A stretch of DNA of 43,306 nucleotides from UBA3537 sp045561735 (GTDB taxonomy: Bacteria > Bacteroidota > Bacteroidia > Flavobacteriales > Flavobacteriaceae). Below the pieces are notes generated by a model. The model saw only the letters and a list, made by a program, of their open reading frames with translations. It was not told the DNA's origin and did not search any database. Where the stretch lies: positions 1 through 43,306 of the forward strand of contig JBJKXC010000016.1 of assembly GCA_045561735.1 (NCBI GenBank). Direction: 5' to 3'. How positions within the stretch are numbered: position 1 is the first letter of the stretch; every line of letters begins with the position of its first letter. Positions 31,787 to 40,276 of this stretch are shown here, in pieces. The position numbers and the translations under genes were made by a program.

Positions 31787-32490
31787 TGTTTTAAATCATT
31801 GGCTCGGCGGGCGGTCGAACTAAAATTCCCCTTTCGTTTTTGACGATATTCTGTAAATAAAATGCGGATGTCGTCACTCATTTTGTTTTTTAAATCTGAG
31901 ATTTCCAAGACATCATATGAAGTCATTGGGTAAACGGCGGCATTGCTTTTAATTTCTGATTTTATGCGGTCGTCCAAGCGTCCTCTTTGATGACGCTCTC
32001 TGTCTACAACAAACACTTGGTTGGATGATAAATTTAGGCTTAATGGGCGTGTGATTTTGAAATTGGTATAAGCCTCCCTAATGGCCTGATCAGTTCCAAA
32101 AGCAAATTTCCAATATTGCAATGGCGCAAATGCATTGAGTTCTTTGTTTAATTCTAAGACTTGATGTTTTGCGGAATGTGGTACCAATGCCAATACCTGA
32201 AATCTTTTAAATCCAAAGAATTTATCATAAATGAGCTCTTTTAAATTTAAGGCAAAGGTAGCGTCATCCATAGGGTTTGTACCAAAAAAGCCAACAACTG
32301 ATAAGTGGTCCTCCAATTCGATACTATTTCCTTCAAGCGTTTTAAAATCGTAAAGTTCAGGGATGTTTGTCTGAACAACATCAAGAGTTTCGTAGTTGTG
32401 TTTAGACGGGTATAATAATAATAGGAAAAACACCGGCAAAAAAAACAAGACGGAAAGAACGAGTGGTTTTTTTATTTTGGAAACATCCAT
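31783..32490 (-). CDS. membrane-anchored SCO-like protein lacking the copper ligands
   Basis: A 235-residue protein with one N-terminal span (about 10-27) and a thioredoxin-like domain. Its central strand aligns by eye with the downstream SCO: SCO FFFTTCPTICSKM corresponds to GFFGTNPMDDATF, so Cys99 and Cys103 are replaced by Asn72 and Asp76. The region of His188 (EHSGNFALID) corresponds to LSSNQVFVVD, without His. It therefore cannot bind copper in the SCO way and is likely a structural or regulatory partner. It is coupled to SCO through ATGA. The promoter box lies only 4 nt upstream of the ATG. Usually annotated as hypothetical. Confidence 0.7.
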   Translation of the reverse strand: MDVSKIKKPLVLSVLFFLPVFFLLLLYPSKHNYETLDVVQTNIPELYDFKTLEGNSIELEDHLSVVGFFGTNPMDDATFALNLKELIYDKFFGFKRFQVLALVPHSAKHQVLELNKELNAFAPLQYWKFAFGTDQAIREAYTNFKITRPLSLNLSSNQVFVVDRERHQRGRLDDRIKSEIKSNAAVYPMTSYDVLEISDLKNKMSDDIRILFTEYRQKRKGNFSSTARRANDLKQ

Positions 32491-32494
32491 AACG

Positions 32495-32524
32495 CAAAAA
32501 TATAAAAGACAAGCTTAAGGCCAA
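32495..32524 (-). promoter_or_regulatory. promoter of the SCO operon, very close to the start codon
   Basis: On the minus strand TTG (32524-32522), a 19-nt spacer and TATTTTTG (32502-32495) match the consensus well. The ATG is at 32490, so transcription starting a few bases after the box would give a leaderless or nearly leaderless mRNA. Confidence 0.55.
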
Positions 32525-32546
32525 TCTTTTATGTTATAATATATTC

Positions 32547-33251
32547 TTAATTTTTGTACTTGCTATCCCAAATGGACTCGTTAAAGTTTTTCCGCATCAT
32601 AAACAATAAATAGAATGTAATAAAAACAAACGTTTTAATATTGAATATAAAGATTACAAATAATTGTGTGTCCGATAGCTTGTTGAAAATTACAGAACCA
32701 ATAGCGGTAGATACTAAACTTAACAATATGGAAGTGAATATTAATGTATTAACATTTTTAAAAGGCCAAACAAATAATCTTCTGAAGATTTTTAAATCAT
32801 CCCCCCATTTATGGACTAGGTAATAGTAGCCATTACCAATAGGGGCAAACAGCAAGGGGTCCTCTTTAGCCTTTAGCCTAAAAAGTTTGGAAGGTGCCAT
32901 TATTTTAAAGTTTTCTAATTGGGTTTCATGGGCATCTTCTAATTCAGGAATAATGCTATATAATTCATGGGGATAGTCCCCCTTAAACAAATGGGTGTCT
33001 AAAAATCTAAGGCGATAATTTATACACAACTTTTCAATGGAGTCAATATGGAAAATCTTATCCATATCTAGGTCATCAAAAATCAAACTGTTTACGAAAG
33101 AAGTGTTTTTGTTATCTAGTTTTGATTTAATTCGAGTTTTAGAGGCTTCTTTCTGATCAAAGATGCGCTTTATTATGGCTTTTAAGTCTTGGCTGGTTAA
33201 AAGTCTATCGCGGTCTTTCTTTAGAGCTTTCTGAAGATTTAGGTCAAACAT
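32547..33251 (-). CDS. unknown protein with two C-terminal membrane spans
   Basis: A 234-residue protein. The first ~165 residues are soluble and charged (KALKKDRDRLLTSQDLKAIIKRIFDQKEASKTRIKS, then NGYYYLVHKWGDDLKIFRRLFVWPFKNV). Two membrane helices follow at about 170-190 and 200-218, with a short charged tail. I do not recognise a family. It sits between the oxidase subunit genes and the SCO operon, with its own -7 box 19 nt upstream and spacers on both sides (about 56 and 138 nt). It may therefore be an independent unit that landed here rather than an oxidase assembly factor. Confidence 0.65.
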   Translation of the reverse strand: MFDLNLQKALKKDRDRLLTSQDLKAIIKRIFDQKEASKTRIKSKLDNKNTSFVNSLIFDDLDMDKIFHIDSIEKLCINYRLRFLDTHLFKGDYPHELYSIIPELEDAHETQLENFKIMAPSKLFRLKAKEDPLLFAPIGNGYYYLVHKWGDDLKIFRRLFVWPFKNVNTLIFTSILLSLVSTAIGSVIFNKLSDTQLFVIFIFNIKTFVFITFYLLFMMRKNFNESIWDSKYKN

Positions 33252-33270
33252 TGGCCATTAATTTATAATG

Positions 33271-33278
33271 CAAAATTA
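33271..33278 (-). promoter_or_regulatory. -7 box of the unknown membrane-protein gene
   Basis: Minus-strand TAATTTTG, 19 nt before the ATG at 33251. No -33 TTG is found at a good distance. The surrounding gap 33252-33389 shows no other feature. Confidence 0.4.
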
Positions 33279-33389
33279 ATTAATAGTAATGAAGATATAG
33301 GCTGAAAAATCTGTTTTAACACTTTTTTATTAATCTCTTAAAAATGAGGTCATAAATAAATTAATAAACTGAAAAAATTAAGAGCTTAA

Positions 33390-33833
33390 TTAGAAATCTC
33401 TTTTGACGTGCCCTTGAGTGTAAACTGATTCTATATAACCTCCTTCTTGCAGTAAAATAAAGATTAGATAACAAATTAAAAAAACCGCAGTCCAAACCAC
33501 CAAACGTCTTAGCGATTTTGTTTCGTCACGCATGTGCATAAAGTCCCAAGTGATGTAATAGGCCTTGATAATTGTCAATAATATAAAAATAAGATTCAAG
33601 CTTTTGGTGTAGATAAAGGCTGAGAAAATAATGTTTAAAAGTGTCGCCCCAACGCCGCCTTCAAAAGGAGTCATTGAGGGTACCATTAAAATTTCAGGCT
33701 TATAAATTCCTAAAACTACTTCCACACCTGTAATAATGGAAAGCAATAAAAGTACACCCCATATTTTTTGTGTATTAGATTTAAACTTAACCAATCCTCT
33801 AAAGATTTCTAATTTGTGTGCGTGGTCTGTCAT
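33390..33833 (-). CDS. cytochrome c oxidase subunit IV family protein
   Basis: A 147-residue membrane protein with a short polar N-terminus (MTDHAHKLEIFRGLVKFKSNTQKIW) and hydrophobic segments at about 25-44, 67-88 and 108-130. It contains LIFILLTIIKAYYITWDFMHMRDETKSLRRLVVW, which matches the prokaryotic subunit IV (CyoD-like/COX4_pro) pattern of Bacteroidota. It contributes to the inner-membrane heme-copper oxidase next to subunit III. It begins 16 nt after the subunit III gene and is last of the ctaB-led transcript. Catalytic subunits I and II are not in the window. Confidence 0.87.
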   Translation of the reverse strand: MTDHAHKLEIFRGLVKFKSNTQKIWGVLLLLSIITGVEVVLGIYKPEILMVPSMTPFEGGVGATLLNIIFSAFIYTKSLNLIFILLTIIKAYYITWDFMHMRDETKSLRRLVVWTAVFLICYLIFILLQEGGYIESVYTQGHVKRDF

Positions 33834-33849
33834 TTTTATTTAATTTTTT

Positions 33850-34851
33850 TTAAACAAGGTAAAAGAAGGTGAATACGAAAACCCAAACTAAATCTACAAA
33901 GTGCCAATATAAGCCTACTTTTTCAACCATTTCATAATTTTTTCTTCGCTCATAAGTCCCAATTATCACATTAAAGAAAATAATGGTATTGATCACAACA
34001 CCCGATAAAACGTGAAAACCATGAAACCCTGTGATAAAAAAGAAGAAATCGGCAAACAACGGGGCGCCATACTCATTAACTTCTAAATTGGCACCCTTGA
34101 CATAGCGCTTGCCGTTAATCTTAATTTGGCGCAAAGATTCATCTCTTGATAAAACGGTCTTTTCGCCTTTTTCGTTAATCGTTTGAGTGCGCACCAGTAT
34201 ATTGGGATTGGCCACCAAGCCAAGATAAACATCGTTGACGGTGTATGCTGGGAGGCTACCCTCAGATTTAAACCAAACACCGCTTTTGCCTTCGTGCTGA
34301 GTTCGTTCTGAGGAAGCAGCAACCGCAAATTCTTCAACAGCTATTCTTTTAAAAATAGCTTCTCCTTCAATAGATTTATAGCTCCCAAATTGTAAAATAT
34401 TACCCCCTTTGGTCTGAACGGCTCCATAATCCCCTTGGATAAAAGTAGCCCATTCCCATGCTTGCGAGCCAACAAAAATAGCGCCACCAATAATGGTGAA
34501 AAACATATACCAAATTACTTTGTTTTTCTTCATTTGATGGCCCGCATCTACTGCCAAGACCATAGTTACTGAAGACATAATGAGAACAAACGTCATGAAA
34601 GCTACATAAATCATCGGCAGCTCTTTTCCGTGTAAAAAGGGGACGTGCGTAAACACCTCATCCGCTATAGGCCAATAGTCAATATATTTAAACCTTGAGA
34701 AACCATAGGCCGCTAAAAAACCAGAAAAGGTCAAAGCATCCGAAACGATAAAAAACCACATCATCATTTTTCCATAACTGGATTTGAGGGGCTGGTTGCC
34801 TCCACCCCAAGTGGTTCCTTCTGTACCTGTGCTTATTGCTGTAGAATTCAT
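33850..34851 (-). CDS. cytochrome c oxidase subunit III with a large insertion
   Basis: A 333-residue membrane protein from the ATG at 34851 (a TTG two codons upstream is unlikely). The core features of subunit III are present: SSYGKMMMWFFIVSDALTFSGFLAAYG, SVTMVLAVDAGHQMKKNK, SQAWEWATFIQGD and, at the end, FFFFITGFHGFHVLSGVVIN followed by VGLYWHFVDLVWVFVFTFFY. Between the WEW segment and the GFHGFHV segment lies a hydrophilic insertion of about 120 residues (roughly 141-262), which makes the protein much longer than the typical ~200-residue bacterial subunit. It works with the second subunit-III gene directly upstream. Confidence 0.92.
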   Translation of the reverse strand: MNSTAISTGTEGTTWGGGNQPLKSSYGKMMMWFFIVSDALTFSGFLAAYGFSRFKYIDYWPIADEVFTHVPFLHGKELPMIYVAFMTFVLIMSSVTMVLAVDAGHQMKKNKVIWYMFFTIIGGAIFVGSQAWEWATFIQGDYGAVQTKGGNILQFGSYKSIEGEAIFKRIAVEEFAVAASSERTQHEGKSGVWFKSEGSLPAYTVNDVYLGLVANPNILVRTQTINEKGEKTVLSRDESLRQIKINGKRYVKGANLEVNEYGAPLFADFFFFITGFHGFHVLSGVVINTIIFFNVIIGTYERRKNYEMVEKVGLYWHFVDLVWVFVFTFFYLV

Positions 34852-34886
34852 AGTCAATACTTTATTTTGAATTTTGCAAAAATAAT

Positions 34887-35486
34887 TTAATTTATTCTGT
34901 TAAAGAAATATATAAAGAAAAAGAGATATAGCCATAAAAAGTCAATAAAATGCCAAAATGTTGATGCTAAATCAAATCCGGTTTTGTCTTTAGCAGTATA
35001 AGCCATTTTCAAATGCCTAATAATAACAACCGCCAAGCATATAAGTCCTGCCAAAACATGAAGTATATGAAATACAGCAATTATATATATGTAAGACATA
35101 GTAATATTGCTAGTTGGGCCTGTGAAATTATAACCCATGGCTATGAGCTCATTAAATCCCAAAAATTGGGTAAAAATAAAAGCCAGACCGAAAACAAAAG
35201 TAGCTATAAGTAAAGCCAAACTCTTTGTGTAATTTGCTTTAATCAGCATTTTTTTAGAAGCAAAAAGTAAAATACTACTAAGTAAAATTATAATTGTACT
35301 AAGTGTAAAAGACTCCGGCAACTGAAAATTACGAATCCAATCTTCTCGGGTGCTGCTAACTATAAAAGCGCTAGTAAGACCTCCAAAAGACATGATTAGA
35401 GATACGATGCCAAACCACAGCATCATTTTTTTAGCGCGTTTCTCCTTTTGTTTTAAAGTTCCTTTTGTTAAATCCACAGCTTTCAA
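34887..35486 (-). CDS. heme-copper oxidase subunit III, short form
   Basis: A 199-residue protein with five or so membrane spans. It has KKMMLWFGIVSLIMSFGGLTSAFIV, NITMSYIYIIAVFHILHVLAGLICLAVVIIRHLKMAY and DLASTFWHFIDFLWLYLFFFIYF. These are the family's FHxxHVxxG and WHFxDxxW motifs. The start is TTG at 35486, overlapping the ctaB stop by 4 nt (TTGA); the coupling supports this start since no ATG lies near. Two subunit-III-type genes in tandem are usual in this phylum. It lies 35 nt upstream of the long form. Confidence 0.91.
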   Translation of the reverse strand: MKAVDLTKGTLKQKEKRAKKMMLWFGIVSLIMSFGGLTSAFIVSSTREDWIRNFQLPESFTLSTIIILLSSILLFASKKMLIKANYTKSLALLIATFVFGLAFIFTQFLGFNELIAMGYNFTGPTSNITMSYIYIIAVFHILHVLAGLICLAVVIIRHLKMAYTAKDKTGFDLASTFWHFIDFLWLYLFFFIYFFNRIN

Positions 35487-36376
35487 ATGAATTTATCTGT
35501 AACATAAATAATCTGTATACTCATAAGGTATATGATGCTTACCATCATCAATTTTTTTGCCGCATTTTCGGATTTATTTTTAAAAAGTTTAAACCCATAA
35601 TACAAAAAGACCAGCCCTAGAACAATGATAGGTATGGCGGCATATAATGAGAGCTTCAAGCCTCCAGTAAAGCCTGATAATGGAACCAAGCATATTAATA
35701 TTGTCCAGCAGATGTAACCAATGATTTGAAGCACAGTACCTCTATCTTTGGCCCCCGTGGGCAACATTTTAAACCCTGCTTTATTATAATCTTTATCTAG
35801 CAACCAAGCGATGGACCAAAAATGCGGAAATTGCCAAAAAAACTGCATCATAAATAGAACGCCCGCTTCCAAGCCAAAATGACCTGTGCAGGCAACCCAC
35901 CCTAACATAAATGGAACTGCTCCAGGAATAGCACCAGCTAAAACAGAAAGTGCTGTCTTTTGTTTAAGCGGGGTGTAGACACTCGTGTAAATAAATATTG
36001 AAATGGCCGCAAACATAGCAGTAATTGGATTAATCGCATACAAAATAATCAAACCAATTATTGTAAGAATTGTAGCAAGTATAAATGCAATTTTAACAGA
36101 TATTCTTCTCATCGGAATTGGTCTGTTTTTAGTGCGCTCCATAAGGGCATCTAAATCCCTTTCTATGATTTGATTGAATACATTGGAAGCACCTACCATA
36201 CAATACCCGCCAATGGCAAGAAAAATAAGTCTTGAAATACTTATTGTTTCAGCTGCAAGTAAATAGCCTGCGATACAAGAAAAAACCACACTTAGGGATA
36301 GCCCCATTTTTGTAATCACTTTAAAGTCGCTTAATCGACTAACAGGCGTTTTAGACAAGACAACATTTTGGGCCAT
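35483..36376 (-). CDS. ctaB: protoheme IX farnesyltransferase
   Basis: A 297-residue UbiA-superfamily prenyltransferase with about eight to nine membrane spans. The first Asp-rich motif is NVFNQIIERDLDALMERTKNRPIPMRR, and the second region has WSIAWLLDKDYNKAGFKMLPTGAKDRGT. This is the CyoE/CtaB pattern. It converts heme B to heme O, the precursor of heme A of the terminal oxidase, at the inner membrane. It is first in the oxidase transcript, with a clear promoter 27 nt upstream. All prenyl-diphosphate-binding Asp residues look intact. Confidence 0.96.
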   Translation of the reverse strand: MAQNVVLSKTPVSRLSDFKVITKMGLSLSVVFSCIAGYLLAAETISISRLIFLAIGGYCMVGASNVFNQIIERDLDALMERTKNRPIPMRRISVKIAFILATILTIIGLIILYAINPITAMFAAISIFIYTSVYTPLKQKTALSVLAGAIPGAVPFMLGWVACTGHFGLEAGVLFMMQFFWQFPHFWSIAWLLDKDYNKAGFKMLPTGAKDRGTVLQIIGYICWTILICLVPLSGFTGGLKLSLYAAIPIIVLGLVFLYYGFKLFKNKSENAAKKLMMVSIIYLMSIQIIYVTDKFI

Positions 36377-36403
36377 GGCTTTGGTATCTATTTCTTAAGT
36401 TTA

Positions 36404-36434
36404 CAAAGATAATTCTTAATTATATTTTATTCAA
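36404..36434 (-). promoter_or_regulatory. promoter of the ctaB-cytochrome oxidase operon
   Basis: Minus-strand TTG (36434-36432), a 20-nt spacer and TATCTTTG (36411-36404), 27 nt before the ctaB ATG. This is one of the best consensus matches in the window. Confidence 0.65.
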
Positions 36435-36472
36435 TATAATATCAGAAAAACGTTCCTGGAAAAACCAACAGC

Positions 36473-39109
36473 TTATAAGTTGAAGCGGTAAGTGGCTTTT
36501 ATCAAGAAAATATTTTTAGGCTGATGCTCTAAAATTCCGTTTTGAGCCCCTTCAATGAGGCCATTTTCTAATGAAACATCCGTTCTGATTCCTTGGGACC
36601 AAACCAAAAACAATTCAGACCCTGGAATATACTCCCAACGCAGCACCAAATTGGAGTTGAATTGAACAATAGAGAAGTCTGGATTTGACATATTGTAGTC
36701 ATTAAGGCCGTCTAAATTGTCATCAAAATAATAGGTGCCCTGATCAAATTGAACTTGGGTATTGTTATAAAGCTGGAAACGGTCAGAAAGTCTATTGGCA
36801 GTAGCATCCGTAACATACTTAAAATCTGAGTATCGCCCTCTAGAAATAAAGGGTTGTGCGTAATATTGAAGGCTCAAGTTCGGGTTTATAGTGTAATTGA
36901 TGCGGAAGGTCGAACGGAATGTTTGATTGTCAATAGTGCCTAAAATATAACGCTTTGTTGTCAAAAAGTCCTTTTGGGTAATGTATTGCGTTTTATTTGG
37001 CCGCTTCGAGTATTCAGTTGCTAAAGAGACATTAAGTGCATCCAATATTTGGTAGTTAAAATCTACTTCAAATTTTAAAAAGGACATATTGTTATCCTCA
37101 GATTGAGAATGCATCACCCCAATTTTGGTGTTAAATTTTTTTCGGTCATCAGACCTAAAAAAGAGAGATTTGAAATTTTCTTTTGAAAAACGCCAGCGAG
37201 GGCCGCCTCTTAAAGCTGTATTGTCATAAATTCTTGGTTTATATGTGAGCCATGAACTAATTACTGAATTGTTTAGAAACCTAAGTCTAGTTCTTAACTG
37301 ATATTGGACCCTGTTGTGATTGCCTTCAAAATCGTAAGCATTGAATTGTCTAAAATCAAAGTTGATATTTCTAAAAATCGATACAGGCTTGGCCGTTCGG
37401 TATTTTAAGTTAAAAAATTGGAATTTTTGGTCGGCACGTTTCAAAAATCCTATGTCGTTTAATTCCAGCTCTGGAGAAGACCATTTAAAGCCCATATCAT
37501 AATTCCAGTTTTGTCCACCATCTTTACCAAACTCTACAAGGCCTCCAGTCCCTGTTAATGAAGTACGGTTGGGATCAAGCTGTACATGGGTGGCGTCTAC
37601 ACGATCAAACAGATGTGTTAAGCTTTGCTGAGTCGCAAGAATAGATTCTCGGCTTCCCTTAACATGGCTCATCACAACATTAGTTTGAAGATAAAACGTT
37701 CTATCTTTCCATTGATGCCTAAAGTCTATACCACCTGAATATGCAGCCTCTCTAAGCTCAGAAGTCGCTTCGTTAAGAAACCTGTTGGTGGCAGTAAAAA
37801 TACCACCCAAAAAAGTATTGCGTTTATTCATGTCCTTTTGAACCCGTCCAACAAAATAGTTTGTAAACGGTTCTACAAGTAATTCAGAAATAACACCATT
37901 AGTATTGATTTCAGAAAATTCTTTTGAGGTCATACTCTCCAAAATTCCTATTGACCATCCTTTTTTTGTTTTACCGCTAAACTTTGCAGCACCCAAAATT
38001 GTGGTGTTCTGAGGGCGATCGATATAGGAATTTTCTGGATTTTGTGAATAAACTTGCGGCGATCTACCAATGCGGCGGGAGAAAAACAAATTGTCGCGGT
38101 TTCCCGCGTATCGATAGTCAAAAATATTTTTATTCTCTACAAAGAATGGCCGCTGCTCATTATTGAAAATTTCAAAACCATCCAACGCAATGGCAGCTGG
38201 ATCTGCTTCTACTTGTCCAAAGTCAGGATTAACAGTAAGATCAAGGGTCAAGTCGTTGGTGATCCCAATTTTTGAATCCAAGCCCGCATTAATTTTGGAG
38301 TCACGGCCATCACGATATGGGTTTCCCATTTGTGCTTCATAAGTTTCTTTTTGAATCGCTAAAAAGGGCTGTACTTCTAATTGCTTCTGAGGTTTTATAT
38401 TTTTCAGACCTCTGAGCTCTCCTGCTTCGCTAACCCAACCCGCAGAACCTACAGGGATACGGTCCCAGGCGGACAATTCATTCTCACGAAATAGATTTCT
38501 AACGACATTTAAACCCCAAACTTGCTCCCTAGCATTACCAAAGCGTAACTGACTCAATGGAATTTTCATTTCAGCAGACCAACCCTCAAATATAATTTGT
38601 GCCTTTGCACTCCAAATTGGATTCCAGCTGTCGTCAATATCGTCCCCATTGTTAGTGATAATTTCATCGCCCCTAACCCCAGCGGCAGTTACTGTAAATA
38701 AAAAAGCGGTTCGTAAATCATGGTAACTATCGATCAGCACATTAATACGGTCCCCTTCAAAACCATCTCTCCTTGAAAGGCGTTTGGTAATGCGTTTTGG
38801 GGAGGCATCTAAAGCCAAAAGAGCAATATATAAATGTTTTTGATCGTATAGAATCTTAAATTTAGTCTGCTCTGTAGGCTTGGTATTTTCATCGGGATTA
38901 ACTTCGATAAAATTTGAACCCCAAGGAACTTTGTTCCATATTTTATCGTTAATAAAACCATCAACTTCAGGGGCTTTTACAGAACTAATTTCGGTAGTAG
39001 AGTAAACTTTAGGGAATGTCGCTTGAGAGCACAAAAGCCATGGGGAAATAGCAATAAATAATGAAATTTTTGCTATTATTTTTTGTGTCATTATATTCTG
39101 AGTAGACAT
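36473..39109 (-). CDS. DUF5916 outer-membrane protein with CBM9-like domain
   Basis: An 878-residue exported protein. A signal peptide (ISLFIAISPWLLCSQA) follows either the ATG at 39109 or one at 39091, which gives a more normal length. Residues about 40-240 match the carbohydrate-binding family 9-like domain found in this family: APEVDGFINDKIWNKVPWG, RDGFEGDRINVLIDSYHDLRTAFLFTVTAAGVRGDE and GWSAEMKIPLSQLRFG. The long remainder alternates amphipathic strands (DLTVNPDFGQVEADPAAIALDGFEIFNNEQRPFFVENKNIF, ending in TYRFNL), a predicted beta-barrel. DUF5916 proteins are common in Bacteroidota and unassigned in function. Monocistronic. Confidence 0.88.
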   Translation of the reverse strand: MSTQNIMTQKIIAKISLFIAISPWLLCSQATFPKVYSTTEISSVKAPEVDGFINDKIWNKVPWGSNFIEVNPDENTKPTEQTKFKILYDQKHLYIALLALDASPKRITKRLSRRDGFEGDRINVLIDSYHDLRTAFLFTVTAAGVRGDEIITNNGDDIDDSWNPIWSAKAQIIFEGWSAEMKIPLSQLRFGNAREQVWGLNVVRNLFRENELSAWDRIPVGSAGWVSEAGELRGLKNIKPQKQLEVQPFLAIQKETYEAQMGNPYRDGRDSKINAGLDSKIGITNDLTLDLTVNPDFGQVEADPAAIALDGFEIFNNEQRPFFVENKNIFDYRYAGNRDNLFFSRRIGRSPQVYSQNPENSYIDRPQNTTILGAAKFSGKTKKGWSIGILESMTSKEFSEINTNGVISELLVEPFTNYFVGRVQKDMNKRNTFLGGIFTATNRFLNEATSELREAAYSGGIDFRHQWKDRTFYLQTNVVMSHVKGSRESILATQQSLTHLFDRVDATHVQLDPNRTSLTGTGGLVEFGKDGGQNWNYDMGFKWSSPELELNDIGFLKRADQKFQFFNLKYRTAKPVSIFRNINFDFRQFNAYDFEGNHNRVQYQLRTRLRFLNNSVISSWLTYKPRIYDNTALRGGPRWRFSKENFKSLFFRSDDRKKFNTKIGVMHSQSEDNNMSFLKFEVDFNYQILDALNVSLATEYSKRPNKTQYITQKDFLTTKRYILGTIDNQTFRSTFRINYTINPNLSLQYYAQPFISRGRYSDFKYVTDATANRLSDRFQLYNNTQVQFDQGTYYFDDNLDGLNDYNMSNPDFSIVQFNSNLVLRWEYIPGSELFLVWSQGIRTDVSLENGLIEGAQNGILEHQPKNIFLIKATYRFNL

Positions 39110-39128
39110 ACAGGGTGTAAATTAAGGG

Positions 39129-39136
39129 CAAATTTA
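39129..39136 (-). promoter_or_regulatory. -7 box of the DUF5916 gene
   Basis: Minus-strand TAAATTTG, 19 nt before the ATG at 39109 (37 nt before the alternative at 39091). No clear -33 TTG. Confidence 0.4.
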
Positions 39137-39251
39137 TAGGACTCTTGCACATTAATCCTAAAATTTAGAAAAGTTTAACGCCAAAATACTGTGGATTGTA
39201 TATGCTGGCAAATATTCGGATCTTATTTGAAAAAATAAGCATAAATAGATT

Positions 39252-39282
39252 TTGTTAATAACAATTTATAATTGTAAGTTTG
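39252..39282 (+). promoter_or_regulatory. promoter of the rplM translation operon
   Basis: TTG at 39252-39254, a 20-nt spacer and TAAGTTTG at 39275-39282 match the consensus. The rplM start at 39330 is 47 nt downstream. The rest of the gap 39137-39329 shows nothing else recognisable. Confidence 0.65.
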
Positions 39283-39329
39283 CAAACTCTTTTTTGAGAA
39301 GTAAAAGAAAATTAAAGAAAAATTAAACC

Positions 39330-39785
39330 GTGGATATCTTAAGCTATAAAACAAAATCTGTCAACAAAGCGTCACGTGACAAAGCATGGGTTCTGATTGA
39401 TGCAGATGGCCAAACATTAGGCCGTTTGGCTTCAAGAGTTGCCATCCTATTAAGAGGCAAACACAAACCCAATTTTACGCCGCACGTTGACTGTGGTGAT
39501 AACGTTGTTGTGATCAATGCTGAAAAAATAAAATTATCTGGAAACAAGTGGGATGAAAAAACATACATTCGCTACACAGGCTATCCAGGTGGTCAACGTT
39601 CACTGACTGCAACAGAGCTTTTTGCAAAAGACCCTGCTCGGCTGGTTGAGAAATCAATTAAAGGAATGCTGCCTAAAAACAAATTAGGTGCAGCACTCTT
39701 CAGAAATCTCAATGTCGTCGTTGGCACGAAACATGCTCACGAAGCACAACAACCTAAAGCACTTAATTTAAACGACATTAATTAA
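39330..39785 (+). CDS. rplM: 50S ribosomal protein L13
   Basis: A 151-residue protein of normal length. It starts with GTG at 39330 (MDILSYKTKSVNKASRDKAWVLIDADGQTLGRLASRVAILLRGKHKPNFTPHVDCGDNVVVINAEKI), exactly the N-terminus of Bacteroidota L13. It also has KWDEKTYIRYTGYPGGQRS and VEKSIKGMLPKNKLG. L13 is an early assembly protein of the large subunit. It is first in the operon, with a consensus promoter 47 nt upstream. Its stop codon overlaps the rpsI ATG by 1 nt (TAATG), so the two are translationally coupled. Confidence 0.98.
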   Translation: MDILSYKTKSVNKASRDKAWVLIDADGQTLGRLASRVAILLRGKHKPNFTPHVDCGDNVVVINAEKIKLSGNKWDEKTYIRYTGYPGGQRSLTATELFAKDPARLVEKSIKGMLPKNKLGAALFRNLNVVVGTKHAHEAQQPKALNLNDIN

Positions 39786-40171
39786 TGGAAGTCATTCACA
39801 AAATTGGCCGTAGAAAAACGGCAGTAGCACGTGTTTATCTTTCCGATGGAAAAGGCAAAATAACAGTCAACAATAAGGACTTTAAGTCTTATTTTACAAC
39901 GGCTACGCTACAATACAAAGTAAATCAACCTTTAGCTTTGACCGACAATGAAGGAAATTTTGACATCAAAGTCAATGTTTTTGGAGGCGGTGTCACTGGA
40001 CAAGCTGAGGCGGTTCGCCTTGCACTTTCAAGAGCGATGTGCGAACTCAATGAAGAAAACAGAAGTGTTTTAAAACCAGAAGGCTTATTAACTCGTGATC
40101 CTAGAATGGTAGAGCGTAAGAAATTTGGTCAAAAGAAAGCGCGTAAGAAATTCCAGTTTTCTAAACGTTAA
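39785..40171 (+). CDS. rpsI: 30S ribosomal protein S9
   Basis: A 128-residue protein with the S9 hallmarks IGRRKTAVARVYLSDGKGKITVN, FGGGVTGQAEAVRLALSRAM and the basic C-terminal tail LLTRDPRMVERKKFGQKKARKKFQFSKR, whose end reaches the P-site tRNA. Coupled to rplM by a 1-nt stop/start overlap, the universal L13-S9 pair. A 137-nt spacer with stem-loop potential separates it from rpsB, so the ratio to downstream products may be set there. Confidence 0.98.
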   Translation: MEVIHKIGRRKTAVARVYLSDGKGKITVNNKDFKSYFTTATLQYKVNQPLALTDNEGNFDIKVNVFGGGVTGQAEAVRLALSRAMCELNEENRSVLKPEGLLTRDPRMVERKKFGQKKARKKFQFSKR

Positions 40172-40242
40172 CATACATTTAATTATAAACCAGTTATTGT
40201 TGTCCATGACAGAAAAACTGTCAGGATTTAGTTTAGCATCTA

Positions 40243-40276
40243 AATGAAAAAGGCCTTATCAAGCCACTTTTTCATT
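40243..40276 (+). other. 10-bp perfect stem-loop in the rpsI-rpsB spacer
   Basis: AATGAAAAAG (40243-40252) pairs perfectly with CTTTTTCATT (40267-40276) around a 14-nt loop. A smaller hairpin TGACAG/CTGTCA lies just upstream (40207-40223). Neither is followed by a T-run, so they do not look like terminators. The position ending 32 nt before the rpsB start suits an S2 leader element or an mRNA-processing site. Confidence 0.45.
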
